DNA of 64,000 nucleotides from Paractinoplanes tereljensis (GCF_016862435.1 NZ_BOMY01000050.1:124001-188000); one strand, 5' to 3'; counted from the stretch's first letter, positions 17,164 to 25,941 are shown. A program made the numbers and translations. The notes: generated by a model not told the origin, from the letters alone.

Positions 17164-18526
17164 CATCACGGCCGAACTGCCGAAACCACGCATCTCCCAG
17201 GACAACCGCACCCCGGCGGGGGAACCCGCGCCGACATCCGGGCGGGCCTCGGTCCGGCTCGGCGGAACGCTCTACAGCCGCCCGGTCGAGGCTGACCGTA
17301 CGACCGTCTCCCTGCTTGCCCGGCGCCTCATCGGAGTTCGCGAGGAGGTCCTGTCCTGGGTGCCGGAGGAGCGCGCACGGTACACGAGACTCGGCCTGAT
17401 CGTGTTGAACACCGGGATGATGGCCGCGATCTCCCTCTTCACGGCGCTGCTACGGGTGCTCGATGTCCCGTGGCTGGTAGTCATTCCGATCGCGCTGTTC
17501 TGGGCCCTGCTCGTCATCACGATCGACAGCTGGATGGTGGCCAGCACGCACGGTGCGCTCGGGTCCGGGCGCTGGCTCATGTTTCTGCCGCGACTGGCGA
17601 TGGCTGTCCTTCTCGGTGCGGTCATCGCCGAACCTCTGGTGCTCTGGATCTTCCACCCGGCGATCGACACCAACGTCGCGCAGTACCGGGAAAAGCTGAT
17701 CGAGAAGGAGACCGGGCTCTGGACGAAGTGCAACCCGACGGACGGCAGCGACACGACCGGCCGGCCCGAGTGTGCCGGCCATCAGCTCGGCAGCTCCGGG
17801 CCGGCGGCCACGCAGGCCACCCTGGTCGGACTCGAGCAGCAGCGCACCAAGCTCAACGGTGACTACGAGAAGGCGACCGCGCAGCGGGACGAGAAGCAGA
17901 GTTTCGCCGAGAAGGAGTGCGCCGGGGTCAAGGTGGGCGGGACCAGCGGTCAGGAGGGTTGGGGGCGGCGATGCCGGCAGGCGTGGCAGGTCGCGACCGC
18001 CTTCGAGCGACAGATCAACCTGCCGGGCATGAAGAAGAACATCGACGCCCTCGACCTCAAGATCAAGGAGCTCACCGGCACCCTGGGCACCGACCGGCAG
18101 AGCTATCAGCAGGTGGTCGAGAAGGGCATCGCGGACCAGGTGACCGAGTACAAGAAGACCTTCGGCCGGGTCGACATCATCGAGCAGGCGAATGGGCTGG
18201 AACGGTTGTCGCACGACAGTAACTTCGTCTGGGGAGCGCAGTGGCTGGTGCGAGCGCTACTGATCATGTTGGACAGCCTGCCGGTGCTGGCCAAGATCCT
18301 CGGCGGCTCGACCTTCTACGACAAGCTGGTCAACCGCCAGCTCCGCACGGGGCAGACCTTCCACGGGCTGAACCTCGACTGTTCCGAGCACTCCGTCCAA
18401 GCCTCTACGCAAGCCGCCATGGACGAGGTCGACGATCAGAGCCGGCGGGTCCGCGAGCATCACGATGAGGACGTGGACGCGGAGATCGACCGTCGAGCGC
18501 AGCGGTACGCCGCCGAGATGGCCTGA
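17147..18526 (+). CDS. DUF4407-family membrane protein
   Basis: A 459-residue protein with the DUF4407 plan: three clustered transmembrane helices (about 85-107, 110-132 and 143-168), the family-like IDSWMVA and FLPRLAMAVLLGAVIAEPLVLWIF segments, a long extracytoplasmic coiled-coil insert (about 175-345) containing four cysteines, and a fourth helix (WLVRALLIMLDSLPVLAKILGG). The C-terminal tail is charged and helical. The function of DUF4407 is unknown; many members occur in actinobacterial and cyanobacterial signalling or conflict gene sets. It overlaps the SPFH-like gene by 17 nt, a sign of tight co-expression, and ends 8 bp from the convergent Crp-family gene. Confidence 0.8.
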   Translation: MTPGADITAELPKPRISQDNRTPAGEPAPTSGRASVRLGGTLYSRPVEADRTTVSLLARRLIGVREEVLSWVPEERARYTRLGLIVLNTGMMAAISLFTALLRVLDVPWLVVIPIALFWALLVITIDSWMVASTHGALGSGRWLMFLPRLAMAVLLGAVIAEPLVLWIFHPAIDTNVAQYREKLIEKETGLWTKCNPTDGSDTTGRPECAGHQLGSSGPAATQATLVGLEQQRTKLNGDYEKATAQRDEKQSFAEKECAGVKVGGTSGQEGWGRRCRQAWQVATAFERQINLPGMKKNIDALDLKIKELTGTLGTDRQSYQQVVEKGIADQVTEYKKTFGRVDIIEQANGLERLSHDSNFVWGAQWLVRALLIMLDSLPVLAKILGGSTFYDKLVNRQLRTGQTFHGLNLDCSEHSVQASTQAAMDEVDDQSRRVREHHDEDVDAEIDRRAQRYAAEMA

Positions 18527-18534
18527 TGCCCGCA

Positions 18535-19233
18535 CTATCCCTCGTGATCCGGACGGACTCTCCGGGCGGCGAGCCCGTCCGGATCCAGGATGGTGATTCG
18601 CCGGTACCCGTTCTCGATCAGGTCCTGTTCGCGCAGGTTGCGCAGAGACCGCTGGACGGTGTCGACCGAGGACGTGCCGACCAGGGCCGCCAGCTCGGCC
18701 TGACTGAACCAGTTCGGCAGGGCCGTCGACCCGTCCTCCTGCGGCTCGCCGCAGATTTCAGCGAGATCGAGCAGGACGCTGACCAGCCGATCGAGCACCG
18801 GCCGGGTGGCCATCTCCACCCGGCGCCGGTTCGCCACGGAGAGTTGGTCGACGACCAGGGCATTGAGCAACTCCGCCACCTGCGGCCGATCACGGAGAAA
18901 GGTGCGCAACGTCTGCGGCAGGATGAAGCGAGCCGTGATCGGCGTGCAGGCGATGACGGTCGCGGACCGCAACTGACCGCTCATGGCGGCGAGGTCTCCC
19001 ACCGGGTCGCCGGCCGCGCGGATCGTCAGGAGCACCGGCTCCGTGCCGTCCTCCGCGATGACCTTGACGAAGCCGGTCAGCAACAGCAGCGTCTCGCGCG
19101 TGGCCGCGCCCTGTTTGAGGAGCACGTCGCCGGTGCGGTATCGGCGCTCCACCCCCAGCCCGATCACCTCCTCGCGTGTCTGCGCCGGGAGCCGAGCCAG
19201 GAGCGTCTTCGGCCCCCACTGCTGAGACACCAT
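18535..19233 (-). CDS. Crp/Fnr-family transcriptional regulator
   Basis: A 232-residue regulator. The cNMP-binding beta-roll spans about residues 10-125 (YRTGDVLLKQGAATRETLLLLTGFVKV, then AAGDPVGDLAAMSG, near the phosphate-binding cassette). A long dimer helix and a Crp-type HTH follow (FSQAELAALVGTSSVDTVQRSLRNLREQDLI, about 165-215). The classical cassette Arg of cAMP receptors (RxSA) is replaced by LRSAT, so an Arg-Ser pair is still present and cNMP binding is plausible. It converges on the cyclase operon 8 bp from its end. It may read the same cyclic nucleotide or be an unrelated neighbour. The frame is open far upstream, but the ATG at 19233 fits the family N-terminus. Confidence 0.85.
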   Translation of the reverse strand: MVSQQWGPKTLLARLPAQTREEVIGLGVERRYRTGDVLLKQGAATRETLLLLTGFVKVIAEDGTEPVLLTIRAAGDPVGDLAAMSGQLRSATVIACTPITARFILPQTLRTFLRDRPQVAELLNALVVDQLSVANRRRVEMATRPVLDRLVSVLLDLAEICGEPQEDGSTALPNWFSQAELAALVGTSSVDTVQRSLRNLREQDLIENGYRRITILDPDGLAARRVRPDHEG

Positions 19234-19634
19234 GCCGGACCCCCAATGCGCAGACGTAGCTGAGTCAAAGGGTTGTCTCAACCGGCTGGTGGTCCCATCG
19301 GGATTTGGGCGCATAGCGTTACCCGGCTGGATGATTGCGTCCGGGTAGCGCCGGGATCGGGGCAATCTACGCACGTGGTCCACGTGTGGATGGCGCCCCG
19401 GATGCCGACAAATGCCGATCGACAAGCCGTCGACCGTGGTCCAGCCTTCGCTCGAAGGGTGCAGGTGCCAACATCCGGGACTGGGTAAATCTTCGCCGCA
19501 AAACACGCATAACGGACAGAGGCAAACGGTCCGTCTCGATATGACGAAAGACCTGAAGATCCAACAAATCAGGCCAATTCCCTCGTAGTGTCCACGCGGC
19601 GCCGATGCCCGCCCTACGATGCGTCGGCTCAGGC
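19234..19634. other. Intergenic region upstream of the Crp gene
   Basis: 401 bp. It holds the promoter of the Crp-family gene. The only structure noted is a 6-bp inverted repeat, ACGGAC and GTCCGT (19512-19534, 11-nt spacer). No coding sequence is convincing. Confidence 0.4.
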
Positions 19635-20180
19635 CTAGATCCGCCAGGGTGTTCGGGTGCCCTCGGGGCCGGCCAGCGCCAGCGAGGCGCCGGTCAGGAT
19701 CATCGCGGTGAAGCCGGTCCAGAAGCCCCAGGCGAGGCCGATGTTCAGGCCGTCGCTGGCGTACGCGTTGAGGTCGTCCCGCTGCATCCAAGCCGCCGCC
19801 AGCGAACCGGCCGGGTCGGGATCGGGACCTAGGCTGAGCTCGATCGTCGGGGCCGACAGCCACTCGCCGGACGCGTCCCGCTGGTCCAGGGTGAGAAACA
19901 CCGCGATGGCGACCGCGGCCAGCAGCACCGCCCAGACCGGTCCGGGGACCCGCCCGCGGACGAGCCGCCAGACCAGCCACAGCGCGGCCGCGCCGAAGAC
20001 GATCAACACGGCGGCCGTCCACCGGGACGACATCTGCCAGGCCGAGCCGAAGTAGGTCGCCACGTGGGTGCCGCCGGCGTCGCGCACCTGCACGCTTACC
20101 GCCCACCAGGGCAGAAAGGCGCTGGCCAGGACCAGTAGGCCCGAGACCGTCACCGCACCTTCGCGCCAGCCCAACCCCAT
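19635..20180 (-). CDS. Small four-helix membrane protein, unknown function
   Basis: A 181-residue integral membrane protein with four hydrophobic segments: VSGLLVLASAFLPWW, TAAVLIVFGAAALWLVW, VWAVLLAAVAIAVFL, and a C-terminal GFWTGFTAMILTGASLAL. An extracytoplasmic loop precedes the last helix. The FLPWW turn after helix 1 is common in actinobacterial membrane proteins of unknown role. I cannot assign a family. It diverges from the aldo/keto reductase gene; nothing links the two. Confidence 0.7.
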   Translation of the reverse strand: MGLGWREGAVTVSGLLVLASAFLPWWAVSVQVRDAGGTHVATYFGSAWQMSSRWTAAVLIVFGAAALWLVWRLVRGRVPGPVWAVLLAAVAIAVFLTLDQRDASGEWLSAPTIELSLGPDPDPAGSLAAAWMQRDDLNAYASDGLNIGLAWGFWTGFTAMILTGASLALAGPEGTRTPWRI

Positions 20181-20250
20181 ACCGGGACCTTAGGCAAAAA
20201 TTGTCGGGGTAAGAGAGCGGTTAGCTATGTGCGACCGAAAGGGGAAGAAC

Positions 20251-21231
20251 ATGCGCAAGACCACACTGGGCAGCGGCGGGCCCGAGGTCGGCGTCATCGG
20301 ACTGGGCTGCATGGGCATGACGCACGCCTACGACATGGCCGCCGAGCGCGACGACGCGACCTCGATCGCGGTCATCCACGAGGCGATCGATCTCGGGATG
20401 ACGCTCATCGACACGGCCGACGTCTACGGGCCGCACACCAACGAGGAGCTGGTCGGGCGGGCGCTGGCCACCGGCGGCTACCGCGATCGAGCGGTGCTGG
20501 CGACCAAGGTCGGCCTGGTCAGCGCGCTGGGCGGCACGCCGAACAAGAATTCCTCCGGCGCGATCAAAAACGGCAAACCCGATTACATCCGTACGTCGAT
20601 CGACGACAGCCTGCGCCGTTTGCAGACCGACCACGTCGACCTCTATCAGCTGCACCGGGTCGACGACGAGGTCCCGATCGAGGAGTCCTGGGGTGCGATG
20701 GCCGAGGCGGTCGCGGCCGGCAAGACGAAGGCGATCGGCCTGTCCGAGGTGACCGTCGACGAGATCAAGCGAGCGCAGGCGGTGCACCCGGTGGCGTCGG
20801 TGCAGTCGGAGCTGTCGCTGTGGACCCGGGACGCGCTGGCCGAGGTGGTGCCGTACTGCGAGCAGCAGGGCATCGCCTTCCTGCCCTTCTCGCCGCTCGG
20901 CCGTGGCTTCCTGACCGGGCGTTTCGCCTCGCTGGACGACGTGCCCGAGGACGACTTCCGGCGTCGGCTGCCGCGCTTCCAGCAGGAGGCACTCGAGGCC
21001 AACCAGGCGATCGTCGACCGGGTGCGCTCGATCGCGGACCGGCTGGGCGTGACTCCGGCCCGGGTGGCGCTGGCCTGGGTGCTGGCCCAGGGCGAGTACG
21101 TGATCCCGATCCCGGGCACGAAGACCCCGAAGTACCTGGCCGACAACGCGGGCGCCGCCGACCTGACGCTACGCGACGCCGACCTGGCCGAACTGGACTC
21201 ACTGCCGGCCCCAGCCGGCACCCGCTACTAG
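20251..21231 (+). CDS. Aldo/keto reductase
   Basis: A 326-residue NADPH-dependent aldo/keto reductase of the AKR13/YajO-like group. The catalytic tetrad is visible: Asp and Tyr in LIDTADVYGPHTNEELVG, Lys in LATKVGLV, and His in YQLHRVD. The phosphate-binding region is IPIPGTKTPKYLADNAGA. It reduces aldehydes or ketones in the cytosol; the natural substrate is unknown. The ATG at 20251, with AAGGGGAAG just upstream, is preferred over an ATG eight codons earlier. Confidence 0.92.
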   Translation: MRKTTLGSGGPEVGVIGLGCMGMTHAYDMAAERDDATSIAVIHEAIDLGMTLIDTADVYGPHTNEELVGRALATGGYRDRAVLATKVGLVSALGGTPNKNSSGAIKNGKPDYIRTSIDDSLRRLQTDHVDLYQLHRVDDEVPIEESWGAMAEAVAAGKTKAIGLSEVTVDEIKRAQAVHPVASVQSELSLWTRDALAEVVPYCEQQGIAFLPFSPLGRGFLTGRFASLDDVPEDDFRRRLPRFQQEALEANQAIVDRVRSIADRLGVTPARVALAWVLAQGEYVIPIPGTKTPKYLADNAGAADLTLRDADLAELDSLPAPAGTRY

Positions 21232-21322
21232 CCCCGCGGGCCCGCCCGGCGGCCGCGGCACCGGGGGTGACCAACGACGGTTGCCGGGCTGGGTATCCGG
21301 GGACTGTTCGGAGGGCGTACCT

Positions 21323-22108
21323 CTAGTTTTTGATGCAGCAGCCGCTGCAAACCTTGGGCTTCGGCAGGGTGAAGGCCAGGCAGCAGGTTTTGCGTTGGAC
21401 GTCGAGCTGGCCGTTCTGGTCGGTGACCAGTTCGGTCAGGTCTTCGACGCCGAGGGCGCGGTGCAGCGTCGTGATCGTGTCGGCGGAGGATCCGGGGACC
21501 GCGTCGGCCGAGCGGAGGATGCCGTAGGCGACGCCCGAGGCCAGCGAGCCGAGCAGGGTGCGCTTGCCCAGCCGGACCCGCCCGTGGATGGCGTTGAGCA
21601 GCGGGGTCAGGTGGTTGTCGAGCAGCGAGCGGCGCAGTTCGGCCAGGAGCGCCTCTTCGTCGGCGACCACCCGGACCCGAGGGTCGGCGGTGAGCGCCAG
21701 CGGGTCGTTCGGCAGGACCGCCACCGGGATGCCGGCGCGCAGGCCCAGGGTGAGCAGCGGGCGCGGGTCGTTGAAGTGCACCAGCACGTTGTCGCTGCTC
21801 AGCAGGGGGACGCGGCGGGCCGAGGCGTATCCGAGGACGGCCGGCAGGGCCGACCAGTAGGTGTAAGCCTTCCAGGCCAGCGCGGCGGCGGCGTGCGGCT
21901 GGGCGTTCCAGCGGCGGCCGGCGGTCGCCAGGAGGAGGTCGAGCTTCGTTTCGGCCAGCTCGGAGGCGGGGGTCCAGTTGGTTTGATCGTGGACCAGGAG
22001 ATCGGGAGCGAGGCCGGCGATCTCGGTGCTGGTGCCGAACATCGTGGTCAGCGTCGCGGTCACCGGGGTGAGGGGCGCGAGGACGGGGGTCGTCAGAGCA
22101 GTGGTCAC
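21323..22108 (-). CDS. FhuF-like (2Fe-2S) siderophore-iron reductase
   Basis: A 261-residue protein of the FhuF family. The C-terminus has the cysteine pattern TCCLAFTLPKPKVCSGCC (CC-x10-C-x2-C), which binds the unusual [2Fe-2S] cluster of FhuF. The N-terminal 200 residues are the helical domain thought to bind ferric siderophores (AALAWKAYTYWSALPAVLGYASARRVP). Such enzymes release iron from imported siderophores in the cytosol. An iron-box-like palindrome lies about 90 bp upstream, consistent with repression by an IdeR/DmdR regulator. The start is GTG. Confidence 0.87.
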   Translation of the reverse strand: MTTALTTPVLAPLTPVTATLTTMFGTSTEIAGLAPDLLVHDQTNWTPASELAETKLDLLLATAGRRWNAQPHAAAALAWKAYTYWSALPAVLGYASARRVPLLSSDNVLVHFNDPRPLLTLGLRAGIPVAVLPNDPLALTADPRVRVVADEEALLAELRRSLLDNHLTPLLNAIHGRVRLGKRTLLGSLASGVAYGILRSADAVPGSSADTITTLHRALGVEDLTELVTDQNGQLDVQRKTCCLAFTLPKPKVCSGCCIKN

Positions 22109-22198
22109 TGACCGCTACCGCTCCGAAGCGACATAACCGCTTTCACCTCGCCGTACCTCGTCTACCCGGGCTCTCCAAGACGACTCACCGTACACCTC

Positions 22199-22213
22199 TA
22201 AGGCTAGCCTAAC
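22199..22213 (-). promoter_or_regulatory. IdeR/DmdR-type iron box
   Basis: TAAGGCTAGCCTAAC contains the palindrome AGGCTAGCCT flanked by TA and AA, close to the actinobacterial iron box (TTAGGTTAGGCTAACCTAA). It lies between the fhuF-like gene and the divergent HTH-deformylase gene and probably represses the former when iron is sufficient. Confidence 0.6.
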
Positions 22214-22325
22214 CAACGCGCCCAACCCGATCTTTCGGACGAATACCCTCGGCAAGGGTTGCCTAACCGTGCGTTCCCGCGTTGCCCGAGACGTTGGCGG
22301 AATCGTCAAGGTATCTGTCGGCTAA

Positions 22326-22338
22326 GTGCTACTAGCAC
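22326..22338 (+). promoter_or_regulatory. Inverted repeat at the start of the HTH-deformylase gene
   Basis: GTGCT-act-AGCAC lies 10 bp before the first ATG of the fusion gene. Its position, overlapping the likely promoter, fits an autoregulatory operator for the XRE domain encoded there. Confidence 0.4.
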
Positions 22339-22347
22339 CTTGAGGAC

Positions 22348-23928
22348 ATGGGCGGCGGCGACACTGAAACTCTCGTCGCGAAGGGGACATCGATGATGAC
22401 CACCTCGCCCGTCGAGCGGGCCGCTGATCAATTCGTAACGGCGCTGGCGCATTGGCGGGTCGAGCGCGGCATGAGCAAGAAGCAACTGGCCGCACGCATG
22501 GGCTTCGACCCCTCCTACGTCAGCCATGTCGAGGGTCGTCGACATAAACCCACCGAGGACTTCGCCCGTCGGGCGGAAGCCGTCCTCGGCGCCGGCGGGC
22601 TGATTTGGCAGCGCTTCCAGGAGTACGACGAACTGCGTCACGCGCGGGGTGCCACCCTGCACCGCGATCCGCCCGTGCCGGTTCAGTGGATGCCGCCGGG
22701 CACCGGCGTGATCGTCGAGCAGGAGGTCGCCGAGCTGACCTACGCCGACGGCGCCTACCGCTGCCGGGTTCGGCGCAACCTCTACAACGCCGGCTCCGAG
22801 CCGGTCACCCGGTACCTCGTGAAGATCTCGGTGGACCGGTACCCGCACGACCCGACCGGCTCCAACCGGCATCACCGCCGGCACCCGCTCACCTTCGAGG
22901 AAATGAACATCGAGGCGCTCGCGGGTGAGGGTGCCGCCGGTGAGGCGATGCAGTGGCGGGTCAAGCTCGACCGGGACGCGGCCAAGGAGGTGTGGCTGCT
23001 CTTCGCGAACGAGCGCGGGCAGTTCCCGCTCTACCCAGGCGAGCGCACGACCATCGAGTACGCGTACACGGTCGGCGTCGAGAAGTGGGGCCAGTGGTTC
23101 CAGCGGGCCGTGCGCCTGCCCACCCGGCGCATCACCGTCCGGCTCAACTTCCCGGCCACGTTCGACCCGCAGGTGTGGGGGGTCGAGACGTCGCTGGCCG
23201 CTGAGGTGCCGGTGCGCACCCCGCTCGAGCGGCACCAGGACGGTGACCGGGCGATCTTCGAGTGGACCACCGACGCGCCGCTGCTGAACGCGCGCTACCG
23301 GCTGGAATGGCGGTTCCGCGGGCCGGGTGCGCCGTCCTACGCCGAGTACGCCCCCGGCGAGGAGAACGGCAAGCCGCGCGCCTCGTCCGCGATGCGCGGC
23401 ATCGGCATCGTGCAGCGCGGCTCCGACCTGCTGCGGCAGCGGGCCCGGCACTTCCAGCTGCCGCGTGAGGCGGCCGACGCCCGGGAAGCGGTCAGCACGC
23501 TGCTCACCTCGCTGCGCCGGCTCGAGGAACTGCACGACTTCAGCAAGGGCGTCGGTCTGGCCGCGCCGCAGATCGGCCGCTCGGTGGCGGCCGCGGTGGT
23601 GCGCCCGCCGGACCGGGCCGCCGAGCCGGTGGTGCTGCTCAACCCCCGGATCGTCGACGAGTCCGGCGACCGCGACGAACAGTACGAAGGGTGCCTGTCC
23701 TTCTTCGATTACCGCGGCCTCGTCCGGCGGCCGCTGCGCATCGAGGTGGAACACGCCCGCTTCGACGGTGCCCGGGTGATCACGTCGTTCGACCGGGCGA
23801 TGGCCCGGCTGGTCGCGCACGAGATCGACCACCTCGAGGGCCGGCTGTACGTGGACCGGATGCACGCGGAATCCAACCTGGTGCCGGTGGCGAACTACCA
23901 GCAGACCGGCCGACCCTGGGATTACTAG
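22348..23928 (+). CDS. XRE helix-turn-helix fused to peptide deformylase
   Basis: A 526-residue fusion. Residues about 22-85 are an XRE HTH (MSKKQLAARMGFDPSYVSHVEGRR). A middle region (about 95-355) of beta-rich sequence has no family I recognise. The C-terminal 150 residues are a complete peptide deformylase with all three motifs: GVGLAAPQIG (about 401), EGCLSF (about 447) and HEIDH (about 491), supplying the Cys and two His metal ligands and the catalytic Glu. Deformylases normally remove the formyl group from nascent N-termini as free enzymes. The fusion could link DNA binding to formylated peptides or serve as an accessory deformylase. ATG at 22348 and the ATG pair at 22393/22396 (AAGGGGA upstream) are both possible starts. 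Confidence 0.88.
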   Translation: MGGGDTETLVAKGTSMMTTSPVERAADQFVTALAHWRVERGMSKKQLAARMGFDPSYVSHVEGRRHKPTEDFARRAEAVLGAGGLIWQRFQEYDELRHARGATLHRDPPVPVQWMPPGTGVIVEQEVAELTYADGAYRCRVRRNLYNAGSEPVTRYLVKISVDRYPHDPTGSNRHHRRHPLTFEEMNIEALAGEGAAGEAMQWRVKLDRDAAKEVWLLFANERGQFPLYPGERTTIEYAYTVGVEKWGQWFQRAVRLPTRRITVRLNFPATFDPQVWGVETSLAAEVPVRTPLERHQDGDRAIFEWTTDAPLLNARYRLEWRFRGPGAPSYAEYAPGEENGKPRASSAMRGIGIVQRGSDLLRQRARHFQLPREAADAREAVSTLLTSLRRLEELHDFSKGVGLAAPQIGRSVAAAVVRPPDRAAEPVVLLNPRIVDESGDRDEQYEGCLSFFDYRGLVRRPLRIEVEHARFDGARVITSFDRAMARLVAHEIDHLEGRLYVDRMHAESNLVPVANYQQTGRPWDY

Positions 23929-25058
23929 TTCATATCCGTAAAGCTGTCATATTTTATGCGCACCGACGGCACCTGCATCTCGGCCAGCGTCTTCAGGGTC
24001 GACTTGACCATCGGCCCGGAGCCGGACACGAAGAAGTCATGGTTGTTCCACGGGCCGTAACGGGCGACCACATCCGAGATGTTGCCCTGCTCACCGGGGA
24101 AGGTCGGGTCCTCGCTGCACGCCGTCACCACCGACAGCCACGGGTAACGAGCCGCGAGCCGGTTCAGGTCGGCCAGGTCGTAGAGGTCGTCCCGGCTCTT
24201 CGCGCCGAAGAAGACGTGCACCCAGCGCGTCCGGTTGTACCGGGTGAGCTCCTCCAGCAGCGACTTCACCGGGGCCAGGCCGGTACCGCCGGCGATGAAC
24301 ACCGCGTCCCGGGTCGACCGCCGATCCAGGTTCATCGTCCCCATCGGGGCGGCCAGCTTGATCATGTCGCCGACCTGGAGCCGGCGCACCAGGGCACTGG
24401 ACACCCAGCCGGCCCCCAGCGACCGCACGTGGAACTCGAGCGTGTTGTCCCGGCGCGGTGCGTTCGCCATCGAGTACGTGCGCCACAGCCGCGGCTGGTA
24501 CTTCGTGCATTCGATGCTGAGGTACTGCCCGGCCCGGAACTCGAGCTGCTGCATCGGCTGCACGGTGAACACGGCGAGGTCGCGCCCCCGGCGCTCGTGC
24601 GCCACCACCTCGGCGTACCAGTAGGGCGGGTTGGTGTCGGCGTCCGCGCCGGCGATCATGCGCGAGGCGATCACCGCGTACGCGTCCGCCCACGCCTGGT
24701 CGTACTCGACGCCCCACTCCTCACCCGCGTGCGCCCGCATCGCCTCGATCAATGCGCCCCCCACCACCTCGTAGTGTTCTGGTTCCACGTGGAACTTTTT
24801 GTGATCACGACCGAGAGCCTTGAGGTACTCGTCGAACTTCTCCGGGTCGTCCAGGGTCTGCACCGCGGTGACGATCGCGTTCAGCAGGCGGGAGCGCTGC
24901 ACGTCCATATGCACCGGAAACAGGTCCCGTAGAGCCGGATGAGACAGGAAGATCCGGGCGTAGAAATAGCCGGCGACCTTGTCCTGATGCTCCTCGACGA
25001 GTGTCCAACTCTCCTTGAGCAAGCGAGCGAGGTCTCCCATGCCCTTCAGGGTGGTCAC
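23925..25058 (-). CDS. Flavohaemoglobin-type nitric oxide dioxygenase
   Basis: A 377-residue three-domain protein. The globin domain (1-150) has the B10 Tyr region (GYFYARIFLSHP), the CD-corner Phe (LRDLFP) and the proximal His in GRDHKKFHV. The FAD domain has RLWRTYSMANAP (FAD-binding RxYS) and the NAD domain has FIAGGTGLAPVKSLLEEL and FFVSGSGPMVKSTL. It converts NO and O2 to nitrate using NADH, or reduces NO. The reductase domains fit the actinobacterial globin-reductase type rather than classical Hmp in detail. The start is GTG at 25058, or ATG 18 nt later. It converges with the fusion gene with a 4-nt overlap. Confidence 0.9.
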   Translation of the reverse strand: MTTLKGMGDLARLLKESWTLVEEHQDKVAGYFYARIFLSHPALRDLFPVHMDVQRSRLLNAIVTAVQTLDDPEKFDEYLKALGRDHKKFHVEPEHYEVVGGALIEAMRAHAGEEWGVEYDQAWADAYAVIASRMIAGADADTNPPYWYAEVVAHERRGRDLAVFTVQPMQQLEFRAGQYLSIECTKYQPRLWRTYSMANAPRRDNTLEFHVRSLGAGWVSSALVRRLQVGDMIKLAAPMGTMNLDRRSTRDAVFIAGGTGLAPVKSLLEELTRYNRTRWVHVFFGAKSRDDLYDLADLNRLAARYPWLSVVTACSEDPTFPGEQGNISDVVARYGPWNNHDFFVSGSGPMVKSTLKTLAEMQVPSVRIKYDSFTDMN

Positions 25059-25173
25059 GTCAGTCGCTAACCCGACGCACGAAAAGTGCGACTCGTCTCA
25101 GTGCGGACCCTGGTAACCGGCGCGTCGCTTGCCCGGATAGGTCCGTTTGTGCTTAGCGGACTATCGTTTCCGG

Positions 25174-25941
25174 GTGACTTCAGATCGGGTGGCACCCAGT
25201 AATCGCGTGCTCACCGGCGAGATCGTCATCGTGCTGTTCCTGTCCCTCGGACAGTCGGCGGTCTACGCGGTCGTGTCGCTGATCGCCAAGCTGACCGCCG
25301 GCAAGCCGCTGTCCTCGCAGTCCGCGGTCCTCAACGCGTCCCGGTCACCCCGGCCCTACCTCGACCTCACCTACCAGCTGCTGGAGATCGGGTTCTCGCT
25401 GATCCCGGTCGCGCTGGTGCTGTACCTGCTCATGCGCGACCAAATTCCGGTGCGCCGCACCCTCGGCCTGACGGCCGATCGACCCGGCTTCGATCTCGGC
25501 TGGGGCACGTTGCTGGCCGCCGGCATCGGAATTCCCGGGCTCGGCCTGGTGTACGTCGCCAAACTGCTCGGCCTCAACGCCACGATTGTGCCGGCCGCGT
25601 TGCAGTCGGTCTGGTGGGCCGTGCCGGTGCTGGTGCTGTCGGCGGTGCAGAACGCGGTGCTGGAAGAGGTCATCGTCGTCGGCTACCTGATGACCCGGCT
25701 GAAGGCGATGTCGGTGCAGGTGGTCTGGGTGGTGGCCGCGTCCGCGGTGCTGCGCGGGTCGTACCACCTTTATCAGGGGTTCGGGGCGTTCATCGGCAAC
25801 GCGGTGATGGGGGTGGTGTTCGCCCTGTTCTTCCTGCGCTTCAAGCGGGTGATGCCGCTGATCGTGGCGCACAGCATCCTGGATATAGCCGCCTTCGTCG
25901 GCTACACCCTGTTGCCCGCGTCCTGGCTGACCTGGATCTAG
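25174..25941 (+). CDS. CPBP-family intramembrane glutamic endopeptidase
   Basis: A 255-residue membrane protein with about seven helices and the CPBP (Abi/CAAX-like) signature: LEEVIVVGYLMTRL (the EExxxR-like motif, with Gly-Tyr in place of Arg), SYHLYQGF (His) and VAHSILD (second His). Family members cleave prenylated or small peptides in the membrane, and some give bacteriocin self-immunity. GTG at 25174 is chosen; it sits where a leaderless transcript could begin. It overlaps the convergent EcsC-like gene by 4 nt. Confidence 0.82.
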   Translation: MTSDRVAPSNRVLTGEIVIVLFLSLGQSAVYAVVSLIAKLTAGKPLSSQSAVLNASRSPRPYLDLTYQLLEIGFSLIPVALVLYLLMRDQIPVRRTLGLTADRPGFDLGWGTLLAAGIGIPGLGLVYVAKLLGLNATIVPAALQSVWWAVPVLVLSAVQNAVLEEVIVVGYLMTRLKAMSVQVVWVVAASAVLRGSYHLYQGFGAFIGNAVMGVVFALFFLRFKRVMPLIVAHSILDIAAFVGYTLLPASWLTWI

